From the NCBI GenBank assembly GCA_025356795.1, contig JANXRR010000174.1:1-5874 (forward strand): a DNA stretch of 5,874 nt. Direction: 5' to 3'. Of this stretch, positions 1 through 5,874 are shown piece after piece; positions within the stretch are counted from its first letter, which is position 1, and every line of letters begins with the position of its first letter. Both the position numbers and the translations under genes were made by a program. The notes below the pieces were generated by a model that worked only from the letters and a program-made list of their open reading frames with translations, ran no database searches and was not told the origin of the DNA. The stretch is from Bacteroidia bacterium. GTDB lineage: Bacteria; Bacteroidota; Bacteroidia; Cytophagales; Cyclobacteriaceae.

Positions 1-93
1 CACAATGCCGATTTGGTAATACCCAACAACAGCAATTTCGATAGGGCACTTGAAGTATTGAATGGCTTTATTAAGGGCAGGTTGGCGAGGTAG
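1..93 (+). CDS. udk: Uridine kinase, C-terminal end (partial)
   Basis: This frame is open from the left edge to a TAG at 91-93 and gives 30 residues. The end includes ADLVIPNNSNFDRALEVL followed by a short basic tail. This resembles the C-terminus of Bacteroidota uridine kinases, in which an 'EPTK..AD(I/L)(I/V)(I/V)PNN' segment leads into a final amphipathic helix. Uridine kinase phosphorylates uridine and cytidine to UMP and CMP in cytoplasmic pyrimidine salvage. The P-loop and nucleoside-binding regions lie outside the window, so the call rests only on the tail. Another P-loop kinase of the phosphoribulokinase/uridine kinase family is possible. A weaker open frame exists on the opposite strand, but it has no ATG or GTG start. 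Confidence 0.62.
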   Translation, partial: HNADLVIPNNSNFDRALEVLNGFIKGRLAR

Positions 94-178
94 TTGATGG
101 CATGACCTTCTTCCGGATCTATATCTCCGCTTTCTAAAAATTTTATGCCATCTTTTATCAATTTCCAATTGTAATTGC

Positions 179-186
179 TATACTTG
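179..186 (+). promoter_or_regulatory. Probable Bacteroidota sigma(ABfr)-type -7 element
   Basis: The sequence TATACTTG matches the Bacteroidota -7 consensus TAnnTTTG at all but one position. It is followed by CACCC and then the ATG at 198. No convincing TTG -33 element lies 17-23 bases upstream. With this spacing the transcript would start only a few bases before the ATG, so the 5' leader would be very short or absent. The element would drive the small membrane protein and possibly secDF behind it. Confidence 0.42.
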
Positions 187-197
187 CACCCACTCAA

Positions 198-533
198 ATG
201 AAAAAGAAAACAATTTCAAGAATGTTTATGATAGCCGCTGGTCTTTTGGCCGCTGTTATAATCGTGTTTTCGCAATCGTATTATCAACAAACCAATTTAA
301 TACAAAAGAAGAATTCAGATAGTAAGACAACCTCGGAAGAGACTGTAATAAGCGCACCCTCAGACGCTGTTACAAGTAATTCACTTGTAAAATTAAGCGA
401 GAACATTACCCCCGAAGTTCAACCTTCATTCTCCACGCAAGAGTCTAAATCAATTCTTAAAGTCGAAAGTAGAATATTCATAAAATATTTTCGAACTCTC
501 TTTCAGGCAATCATTTCTCCCAACGCACCTTAG
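198..533 (+). CDS. Small single-pass membrane protein of unknown function
   Basis: This 111-residue protein is not recognised. It begins with a basic stretch (MKKK, R8), then one hydrophobic segment at about residues 9-25, which suggests an inner-membrane anchor or uncleaved signal. There is no lipobox cysteine. Residues 34-86 form a Ser/Thr/Glu/Lys-rich, probably disordered linker. Residues 87-111 look like an ordered basic-aromatic helix (IFIKYFRTLFQAII) ending in SPNAP. If the anchor is N-in, the linker and C-terminal helix would lie in the periplasm. A probable promoter immediately precedes the ATG, and secDF follows 99 bases downstream on the same strand. The structured end after a low-complexity linker suggests selection on the C-terminus, such as a binding peptide, but this is inference. 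The amino-acid composition is protein-like, so I consider it a real gene rather than a chance frame. Confidence 0.7.
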   Translation: MKKKTISRMFMIAAGLLAAVIIVFSQSYYQQTNLIQKKNSDSKTTSEETVISAPSDAVTSNSLVKLSENITPEVQPSFSTQESKSILKVESRIFIKYFRTLFQAIISPNAP

Positions 534-542
534 TTCAGTAAC

Positions 543-560
543 GGTTAAAAGTTATTAACC
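543..560 (+). terminator. Possible weak terminator hairpin
   Basis: GGTTAA (543-548) and TTAACC (555-560) form a perfect 6-bp stem around a 6-base loop. The hairpin lies 10 bases after the stop of the small membrane protein gene and is followed by the pyrimidine-rich TTTCATTCTT. The stem is short and AT-rich, so it would be a weak terminator or an RNA-stabilising hairpin at most. Confidence 0.3.
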
Positions 561-571
561 TTTCATTCTTA

Positions 572-587
572 GGCCTTTCTTAAGGCC
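572..587 (+). other. Perfect inverted repeat (short hairpin) upstream of secDF
   Basis: GGCCTT (572-577) and AAGGCC (582-587) form a perfect 6-bp stem with a 4-base TCTT loop. Four of its six pairs are G-C, in an otherwise AT-rich gap. There is no T-run directly after it, so it does not look like a classic intrinsic terminator. It could be the second half of a terminator pair, a leader-RNA hairpin of secDF, or a protein-binding palindrome. Confidence 0.35.
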
Positions 588-599
588 AACATCTTCATC

Positions 600-624
600 T
601 CATTTCTAACCATTCATTTCTAAC
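600..624 (+). repeat. Direct repeat TCATTTCTAAC x2 in the secDF leader
   Basis: The 11-mer TCATTTCTAAC occurs at 600-610 and again at 614-624, a spacing of 14 bases from start to start. The second copy ends 8 bases before the secDF ATG at 633. The repeat occupies the place where a ribosome-binding site would be, and neither copy has Shine-Dalgarno character. It may be a small tandem duplication, or a binding site for a protein or RNA. Confidence 0.5.
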
Positions 625-632
625 ATAATTCT

Positions 633-3600
633 ATGCGCAATAAAGGTTTTGTAGTTGTACTTACACTAATAGTTACAGCTCTGTGTTTATTCTATTTATC
701 ATTCACGTTTGTTTCTTTGCGTGTTCAAAAGGAAGCAATACGAATTGCTACAGATGCCAGCGGAACTGTAAGCCTTACTAAAAAGCAAGCCTACCTTGAT
801 TCGCTCTGGAACTTACCGGTATATAACTTGGGGTTCAAAGATTATACTTATAAAGAAGTTAAAGAAAATGAATTGAGCCTTGGGCTAGACTTGCAAGGGG
901 GTATGCATGTGGTGCTGGAGGTTTCGCCTGCCGATATTATTCGGGGCTTGAGTGGAAACAACAATCAAGACCCAGCATTGGTAGCAGCTTTTAAAAAGGC
1001 TCAGGAAATGCAGAAGAAAAGTCAGGAGAATTATAGTAGTCTGTTCTACAAAGCATATCATGAGGCGAATCCTGATAAAAAATTAGCACCGCTTTTTGCA
1101 TCAGCCTCTAACAAAGGAAGGGTAAGCCTCTCGGATGATGATGATGCTGTGATGAAATTTTTGGACAAGGAAATTGAAAGTGCCATTGATCGTTCATTTA
1201 CTATATTAAAAACCCGTATCGATCAGTTTGGTACATCTCAGCCCAACATTCAGAAACTTCAAGGCTCAGGCCGCATACAAATCGAAATACCAGGTGCAGA
1301 TAATCCACAACGGGTAAGAAAATTATTGTCAGGTGTTGCTCGCCTTGAGTTTTGGGAAGTAACTGAAGCCAATGATCCTCAATTGAATCAGGCATTATTT
1401 GCTATCAATAAAATGTTATTGAAAGAAAAGCAGGATGCCGCCAAAGAATTAAAAGATACAGGAGCTAAAACAGAAGATTTAAACAAAACAGTAGCTTCTA
1501 AATCTAACGTTGCTCCTACTAAAGATTCTGTTAAGTCTGAATTGGAGAAAGAACTTAGCAAGGCAAAAGACAGCACAGGTAATACACTTGATTCGTTGAC
1601 TAAGGCATCATTAAGTCCGTTATTTGCGTTGAGCAGCCAACAATATCCATTCCTATATCCAACAAAGGACACGGCTGAGGTCAATAGAATATTTAAACGC
1701 GAAGATGTTCGTGCTTTGCTTCCACGCACCATTGGATTGTATTGGGATGTAAAACCGGATGATAATTTAACCCCAGGTGTAGAAGATGTTCAATTGAACT
1801 TTGTGAACATTGGTCGCAATGGCAAGCCCTTGTTATCCGGTGAAGTAATTAATGATGCGCGCTTGGATTTCGATCAGTTTGCACGTCCGGCAGTAAGCAT
1901 GACCATGAACCCTGGTGGTGCACGGGCTTGGGCGAAAATAACTGCTGCCGCTGCTGCCAAGCAACCCCAAGGGAGAATTGCCATTGTGCTTGATAGGTTC
2001 GTCTATACAGCGCCTACCGTGCAGGGTGAAATTCCAAACGGCAACTCTCAAATCACAGGTAGCTTTACTAACGAAGAGGCAAAGGACTTAGCAAACGTTT
2101 TGAAGGCGGGTTCACTTCCTGCGCCCACCCGCATTGTTGAAGAGGCATTTGTGGGGCCTACCTTAGGTGAAGTTGCACGCAACGAAGGTCTTGTTTCTAT
2201 GGCTGTTGGTTTGGCTGTGGTAGTGCTTTTCATGGTTGTTTATTACTCAACAGGTGGCTGGGTAGCAAACTTCGCGTTGTTATTCAACGTGTTTTTTTTA
2301 CTAGGAATTTTGGCTCAATTTAATGCTGCTCTTACGCTCCCTGGTATCGCAGGTATTGTGCTTACCATGGGTATGGCAGTAGATGCCAACGTATTGATAT
2401 ATGAACGTATAAAAGAAGAGCTAAGACAAGGGAGAACTCTTAAAGATGCTATTAACAAAGGGTATGAGAAAGCATTCTCTTCCATCTTTGACTCCAACAT
2501 TACAACCTTCTTCACAGGAGTTTTCTTATTTCTATTGGGTCAAGGACCATTGAAAGGCTTTGCGATAACACTGATGATCGGTATTGTTACCTCATTCTTT
2601 TCAGCAATTTACATTTCAAGAGTAGTGATTGAGTGGATGATCAGAAAAGGAGACAGTGCGAAAGTATCTTTTAATACACCGCTCTCTGGTTTGATCAAAG
2701 GAACACCTAATTACGATTTTATTGGAAATAGAAAGTATGCTTATTTATTTTCAGGGACTTTCATAGTGCTTGGGTTGATAGTGACCCTTATACAAGGGTT
2801 AAACTTGGGTGTTGATTTTAAAGGAGGAAGATCCTATGTCGTGTCTTTTAAAAATCCTGTTGAAGCAACAAGTATGCGATCCGAATTATCAGCAGGTTTT
2901 GAAAATGCCTCCATAGAGGTAAAGAATTATGGCTCCAACAACGTCATGAAAGTGACAACTTCATATTTGATCGATGAAGAGTCAGAAACAGCGGATGAAA
3001 AAGTAAAAGCAGCATTGATTTCTGGTGTTCAGAAGTTCAGCAAATTGGAGTACACAGAGAATGATGGCACTATGGATGATCAACACTTTACGATCTCCTC
3101 TTCTACCAAAGTTGGAGCAACCGTTGCCGATGACATTAAGAACTCCGCTTTCAAAGCCGGTTTTTTCTCCCTACTTGCAATCTTTCTTTACATATTAGTC
3201 CGCTTTAGAAAATGGCAATACAGTGCAGGTGCTATTGTGGCACTTATTCACGATTCATTGTTTGTATTTGCCTCTTTCGCTTTTGCAGGATTGTTAGGAA
3301 TATCATTTGAAATCGACCAGATATTTGTAGCTGCCTTGCTTACTATCATTGGTTACAGCATTAACGACACGGTAATTATCTTCGATCGTATAAGAGAATA
3401 TCTGGGAATTGGCACAAGCCACGATACCGTTAAGATATTCAACAATGCCATTAATAGCACGTTGAGCAGAACCTTGATTACATCTGGTACTGTTTTATTC
3501 GTAGTTATCATCTTGTTAATATTTGGTGGAGAAGTATTGAGAGGATTTTCATTTGCCTTCTTCGTAGGTATTGTTATAGGTACTTACTCATCGATATTCA

Positions 3601-3659
3601 TAGCTTCTCCTTTGGTTATTGATTTCGATAAGAAAGCATTGAATCCAACAAAAGCATAA
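633..3659 (+). CDS. secDF: Fused protein translocase subunit SecDF
   Basis: SecDF is the proton-driven partner of SecYEG that pulls preproteins through the inner membrane after SecA-driven insertion. This is one 1008-residue chain with SecD and SecF fused, as is usual in Bacteroidota. TM1 is at about 5-28. The SecD motif LGLDLQGG is at 83-90, and the large periplasmic head spans roughly 91-510. Five SecD helices lie between about 518 and 667, with the TM4 motif AVDANVLIYERIKEE at 582-596. SecF begins near 700, with LGVDFKGG at 725-732, a small periplasmic domain at about 733-835, and five helices from about 839 to 992 that include NDTVIIFDRIRE at 911-922. D584, D912 and R946 appear to match the proton-path residues D340, D637 and R671 of Thermus SecDF; the 34-residue spacing of the last two is the same. 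A charged, Lys-rich insert at about 262-322 interrupts the head. The ATG lies just before TM1 with no Shine-Dalgarno sequence, typical for the phylum. The stop is 9 bases before the dedA start. Confidence 0.97.
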   Translation: MRNKGFVVVLTLIVTALCLFYLSFTFVSLRVQKEAIRIATDASGTVSLTKKQAYLDSLWNLPVYNLGFKDYTYKEVKENELSLGLDLQGGMHVVLEVSPADIIRGLSGNNNQDPALVAAFKKAQEMQKKSQENYSSLFYKAYHEANPDKKLAPLFASASNKGRVSLSDDDDAVMKFLDKEIESAIDRSFTILKTRIDQFGTSQPNIQKLQGSGRIQIEIPGADNPQRVRKLLSGVARLEFWEVTEANDPQLNQALFAINKMLLKEKQDAAKELKDTGAKTEDLNKTVASKSNVAPTKDSVKSELEKELSKAKDSTGNTLDSLTKASLSPLFALSSQQYPFLYPTKDTAEVNRIFKREDVRALLPRTIGLYWDVKPDDNLTPGVEDVQLNFVNIGRNGKPLLSGEVINDARLDFDQFARPAVSMTMNPGGARAWAKITAAAAAKQPQGRIAIVLDRFVYTAPTVQGEIPNGNSQITGSFTNEEAKDLANVLKAGSLPAPTRIVEEAFVGPTLGEVARNEGLVSMAVGLAVVVLFMVVYYSTGGWVANFALLFNVFFLLGILAQFNAALTLPGIAGIVLTMGMAVDANVLIYERIKEELRQGRTLKDAINKGYEKAFSSIFDSNITTFFTGVFLFLLGQGPLKGFAITLMIGIVTSFFSAIYISRVVIEWMIRKGDSAKVSFNTPLSGLIKGTPNYDFIGNRKYAYLFSGTFIVLGLIVTLIQGLNLGVDFKGGRSYVVSFKNPVEATSMRSELSAGFENASIEVKNYGSNNVMKVTTSYLIDEESETADEKVKAALISGVQKFSKLEYTENDGTMDDQHFTISSSTKVGATVADDIKNSAFKAGFFSLLAIFLYILVRFRKWQYSAGAIVALIHDSLFVFASFAFAGLLGISFEIDQIFVAALLTIIGYSINDTVIIFDRIREYLGIGTSHDTVKIFNNAINSTLSRTLITSGTVLFVVIILLIFGGEVLRGFSFAFFVGIVIGTYSSIFIASPLVIDFDKKALNPTKA

Positions 3660-3668
3660 AATCAATAC

Positions 3669-4304
3669 GTGGAAAACTCGTTGGCCTTCCTAGATATGTT
3701 CAATCCCGAAAGCTTGATTCAAGTCGGAGGATTAACCATTATCTTGTTAATAATATTTGCAGAAACGGGTTTGTTCTTTGGTTTCTTTCTGCCGGGCGAT
3801 TCATTGCTTTTTATCGCTGGGTTAATGAGCGAAACAAAGTATTTGGATATCCCTATTTCAATAATGATTGCTCTCTTAATCATAGCCGCGGGTTCAGGCT
3901 CTACTGTTGGTTATTTAACGGGTCGCTGGGCAGAGAAATACCTTACCAATATGAAGGAGAATATTTTCTATAAAAAAAAGTACCTTGAAATGACGCGCGA
4001 ATTTTATGCAAAGTATGGCATGATGGCATTTGTAATGGGAAGGTTTGTTCCAATTATCAGAACATTCGTTCCTATTCTTTCTGGTATTGTTAGAATTGAC
4101 TTCCCGAAATTTGTTTTTTTTAATTTCTTAGGTGCTGCCTTGTGGATAGTAACCATGGTAATGGCGGGCCATTGGCTTGGAAATGCCTTTCCGCAAATAA
4201 CAAAACACCTGGAAATAATAGTAGTAGGGATGATATTGTTATCTATGGTGCCTATATTCATTACCTGGTTTAGGCATCAGCGAGCAAGCAAAAAAAATAA
4301 TTAA
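3669..4304 (+). CDS. DedA-family (SNARE-associated/VTT) inner-membrane protein
   Basis: The 211-residue product has the DedA family layout. An amphipathic N-terminus leads into FAETGLFFGFFLPGDSLL (30-47), then a helix at about 62-82, a cytoplasmic basic stretch, the motif GRFVPIIRTFVPILSG (124-139), and C-terminal helices at about 147-170 and 182-202. E32, D44, R125 and R131 correspond to the acidic and arginine residues known to be essential in E. coli YqjA. Family members are proton-dependent membrane proteins. Some translocate undecaprenyl phosphate (the UptA type) and others affect phospholipid distribution; which lipid this one handles cannot be read from the sequence. The start is GTG at 3669. 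An ATG at 3696 (M10) is possible, but the segment before it fits the usual DedA N-terminus. The gene sits 9 bases after secDF, so co-transcription and perhaps translational coupling are likely. The end is basic (RHQRASKK). Confidence 0.93.
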   Translation: MENSLAFLDMFNPESLIQVGGLTIILLIIFAETGLFFGFFLPGDSLLFIAGLMSETKYLDIPISIMIALLIIAAGSGSTVGYLTGRWAEKYLTNMKENIFYKKKYLEMTREFYAKYGMMAFVMGRFVPIIRTFVPILSGIVRIDFPKFVFFNFLGAALWIVTMVMAGHWLGNAFPQITKHLEIIVVGMILLSMVPIFITWFRHQRASKKNN

Positions 4305-4311
4305 AATAATT
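4294..4311 (+). repeat. Tandem 9-bp repeat AAAATAATT x2 across the dedA stop
   Basis: Two perfect, adjacent copies of AAAATAATT occupy 4294-4302 and 4303-4311. The dedA stop codon TAA (4302-4304) falls at their junction. The sequence is very simple and A-rich, so replication slippage is the likely origin. The repeat marks the change from coding sequence to the AT-rich gap and has no evident function. Confidence 0.45.
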
Positions 4312-4566
4312 GAGGTAGAGTTGTGACTTTTTTGAGTTTCCAGATTACTAGTTTATTAAATTTAGTGTTCGATCATCATGTTTAGTAACGATTGGTAAAA
4401 GGAAAATTAAATTGTTTATGTATTTAAAACCGTTTGTTTGAAAATTAGTCTAGAATTTTGATATTTCACTTTTAAACTAATAAAATTTGGTTTTACTTGC
4501 TAACAACTAACGCTTTATACTGAAACAATTAAACAATCTTTAAACCTAAATTAAATTTCTCTCAAC
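4305..4566. other. AT-rich intergenic gap, no gene seen; probable promoter region of exbB
   Basis: These 262 bases contain no credible coding sequence, tRNA or strong hairpin; the frames are short and broken by stops. They do hold several one-mismatch or partial matches to the Bacteroidota TAnnTTTG element: GAATTTTG at 4453-4460, AAAATTTG at 4482-4489, and TACTTGC at 4494-4500. The last also occurs, at 181-187, before the small membrane protein gene. A TATACT box lies at 4516-4521, and two TTTG motifs at 4433-4440 could serve as a -33 element. I cannot tell which is used. The length and composition suggest that exbB-exbD is transcribed separately from secDF-dedA. Confidence 0.45.
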
Positions 4567-5382
4567 ATGAAAACTGCTCCTAAACCATCGTCATCTTCCG
4601 AAGGATTTAAATCAATGTTCGCTGCCATTGTCATTCCTTTATTAATCTTGATTGCGATTCTTATCTACAAATTCGTTTTGGGAAATCCCGACAATTTTCA
4701 AGGTGGGGATGTACACGGCAAGCCACTTCCTGGCAATTTCATGGGCATCATCTATCAAGGTGGTATTATAGTGCCTATGCTTATATCATTGTTGATGATG
4801 GTTGTCACATTCGCTATCGAGCGCTTTATTACCATCAGCAGTGCCAAAGGAAAGGGCAGTGTAAACAAGTTTGTTCGTAAAATCCAAGACCTGTTAAAAT
4901 CAAATAGTATTGACCAAGCGATTGCAGAATGCGAAAAACAAAAAGGCTCTGTTGCCAATGTGGTAAAGGCAGGTCTCTCTAAATATACTGAGTTGTCAAA
5001 AGACACCACGCTAGATCACGAAAAGAAAGTGGCTATCATCCAAAAAGATATTGAAGAAACAACTCAATTGGAATTGCCAGGCTTGCAAAGAAACTTGGTG
5101 ATAATTGCAACAATTGCTTCTATCGCTACACTTCTTGGCTTGTTGGGTACTGTAATTGGTATGATCAACGCCTTCGCTGCGTTAGCGCAAGCGGGAGCCC
5201 CTGACTCCGTTGGTTTGGCCGCTGGTATTTCCGAGGCGTTAATTAATACTGCACTTGGTATTGGTACATCTGCCCTAGCCATTATTTTTTACAATTATTT
5301 TACGAGCGCTATAGATTCGTTAACGTTCGGTATTGATGAGGCTGGTTTCAGCATTGTTAATAACTTCACAAACAAGAAATAA
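4567..5382 (+). CDS. exbB: MotA/TolQ/ExbB proton channel family protein
   Basis: This 271-residue inner-membrane protein is the stator-like channel that, with ExbD, converts proton flow into force on TonB (or on TolA in Tol systems). Helices are at about 17-38, 64-84, 177-203 and 219-246. The core motif LLGLLGTVIGMINAF is at 189-203, followed by GISEALINTALG at 220-231. T195, E223 and T228 correspond to E. coli ExbB T148, E176 and T181, with identical spacing, so the pore appears functional. The cytoplasmic loop at about 87-175 is mostly helical and charged. Compared with the three-helix E. coli ExbB, there is an additional N-terminal helix and a Gly-rich, presumably periplasmic, linker at 39-58. 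This is common in Bacteroidota homologues. The ATG at 4567 gives a Ser/Pro-rich N-terminus before the first helix. The exbD-like gene follows 27 bases later. The gene pair fits TonB energisation better than gliding motility, because GldL has a shorter two-helix form. TolQ cannot be excluded. Confidence 0.93.
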   Translation: MKTAPKPSSSSEGFKSMFAAIVIPLLILIAILIYKFVLGNPDNFQGGDVHGKPLPGNFMGIIYQGGIIVPMLISLLMMVVTFAIERFITISSAKGKGSVNKFVRKIQDLLKSNSIDQAIAECEKQKGSVANVVKAGLSKYTELSKDTTLDHEKKVAIIQKDIEETTQLELPGLQRNLVIIATIASIATLLGLLGTVIGMINAFAALAQAGAPDSVGLAAGISEALINTALGIGTSALAIIFYNYFTSAIDSLTFGIDEAGFSIVNNFTNKK

Positions 5383-5409
5383 GGTCTACTACTAAATTTT
5401 TATAACCGT

Positions 5410-5874
5410 ATGGCAAAGGCAAAAATGAACAGAGGTACTCCCTCAATCGACATGACTCCCATGGTTGACTTGGCCTTCTTGCTGGTAACGTTCTTCATGT
5501 TAACCGCATCGGCAGTGCCTGACGAACCTGTGGCGGTAGATACCCCTTCTTCTGTTTCGGATATAAAAATCCCGGAAACAAATGTGTTAACCATTTCCAT
5601 TGATAAAGAAAATAAAGTTTTCTATAACATGGATGGACAGTATAATAGGCAAGAAGTGCTAGCTAAAATGGGCGAACTTCATAGCGTTCAATTTACACCA
5701 GAAGAGGCACGCACATTTGCATTGATGTCAACCATGGGTATTCCCATGGGCAGCATGAAGCAATTTTTAGGGCTTTCGCAAGAAGAAAGAAAGGCCATTA
5801 AACAGCCCGGCATTCCGTGCGATTCTGTTGGCAATGAACTAGCCGAATGGATTCTTCAATCTCGATTGATAAAC
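5410..5874 (+). CDS. exbD: ExbD/TolR-family biopolymer transport protein (5' part, runs off the window)
   Basis: The frame opens with ATG at 5410 and stays open for 155 codons to the right edge. A short basic cytoplasmic start (MAKAKMNRG) leads into the family signature PSIDMTPMVDLAFLLVTFF (11-29) and one transmembrane helix at about 18-35. D20 is the conserved membrane aspartate that takes up protons at the ExbB pore (D25 in E. coli ExbD). The periplasmic part begins near residue 36 and has a beta segment VLTISIDKENKVFYN (59-73). Next comes a long segment (about 92-147) that is Met-rich in part (MSTMGIPMGSMKQFLGL) and has one cysteine in PGIPCDS. E. coli ExbD ends at 141 residues, so this protein is clearly longer, consistent with Bacteroidota ExbD proteins. 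The 27-base gap after exbB, with no terminator-like hairpin, implies one transcript. Further exbD and tonB genes may follow beyond the edge. Confidence 0.92.
   Translation, partial: MAKAKMNRGTPSIDMTPMVDLAFLLVTFFMLTASAVPDEPVAVDTPSSVSDIKIPETNVLTISIDKENKVFYNMDGQYNRQEVLAKMGELHSVQFTPEEARTFALMSTMGIPMGSMKQFLGLSQEERKAIKQPGIPCDSVGNELAEWILQSRLIN

Noticed and set aside
3..215. An open frame on the minus strand running from about 215 to the left edge, with fairly protein-like content
   Set aside because: It has no ATG or GTG start, only a TTG at 195-197. It overlaps the recognisable uridine kinase tail in antisense and the probable promoter at 179-186. A degraded or unusual gene cannot be wholly excluded without the sequence to the left.
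1201..2515. Several minus-strand frames of 61-114 codons inside secDF
   Set aside because: They lie antisense to strongly conserved secDF codons, show no family motifs, and are overlapping shadows of the real reading frame.
3971..4298. Runs of eight A or T within dedA (near 3972, 4113 and 4290) as possible phase-variation sites
   Set aside because: The frame is intact, 8-base runs are expected in AT-rich DNA, and DedA is not a typical phase-variable surface protein. One similar T run occurs in secDF (2292-2299).
4423..4494. Loose AAAACC/GGTTTT inverted repeat in the gap before exbB
   Set aside because: Only six bases per arm, separated by more than 50 bases in AT-rich sequence, which is likely by chance.
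4305..4566. A small RNA or riboswitch in the gap before exbB
   Set aside because: I saw no stable stem, conserved riboswitch core or terminator; the sequence is simple and AT-rich. A covariance-model search would decide.
4567..5874. The ExbB/ExbD pair as gliding-motor proteins GldL/GldM
   Set aside because: The first protein has four helices with the LLGLLGTV and INTALG core of ExbB/TolQ, and the second has the short ExbD signature with D20. GldL has two helices and GldM is much larger with several periplasmic domains.

Overview
The window (AT-rich, all genes on the + strand) looks like chromosomal DNA of a member of the Bacteroidota, most likely Cytophagales or a near relative. The reasons are a single fused SecDF of about 1,000 residues, no Shine-Dalgarno sequences before the starts, a TAnnTTTG-like promoter element, a four-helix ExbB, and an ExbD with a long insertion in its periplasmic domain. 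The genus assignment is inference; no marker RNA gene is present.

Layout from left to right. Bases 1-93 are the last 30 codons of a gene whose C-terminus resembles uridine kinase (udk). A 104-bp gap carries a probable Bacteroidota-type promoter, followed by a small membrane-anchored protein of unknown function (198-533). A 99-bp gap holds two short hairpins and an 11-bp direct repeat. Then come secDF (633-3659) and, only 9 bp later, a DedA-family membrane protein with a GTG start (3669-4304). A 262-bp AT-rich gap without genes separates these from an exbB/tolQ-type proton channel gene (4567-5382) and the first 155 codons of an exbD/tolR-type gene that runs off the right edge (5410-5874).

The genes are mostly housekeeping envelope functions. 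SecDF uses the proton motive force to pull exported proteins out of the Sec channel. DedA proteins move or recycle lipid carriers across the inner membrane and also depend on the proton gradient. ExbB/ExbD form the proton-driven motor that energises TonB-dependent outer-membrane transporters. secDF and dedA form a tight pair, and exbB and exbD form a second unit, probably with its own promoter. The catalytic or proton-path residues I could check by spacing are intact in all of them.

I found no mobile element, CRISPR array, RNA gene or clearly new system. The points most worth a second look are the unknown small protein with its distinctive C-terminus, the charged insert in the SecD head, the secDF-dedA coupling, the repeats before secDF, and the extra segments in ExbB and ExbD.
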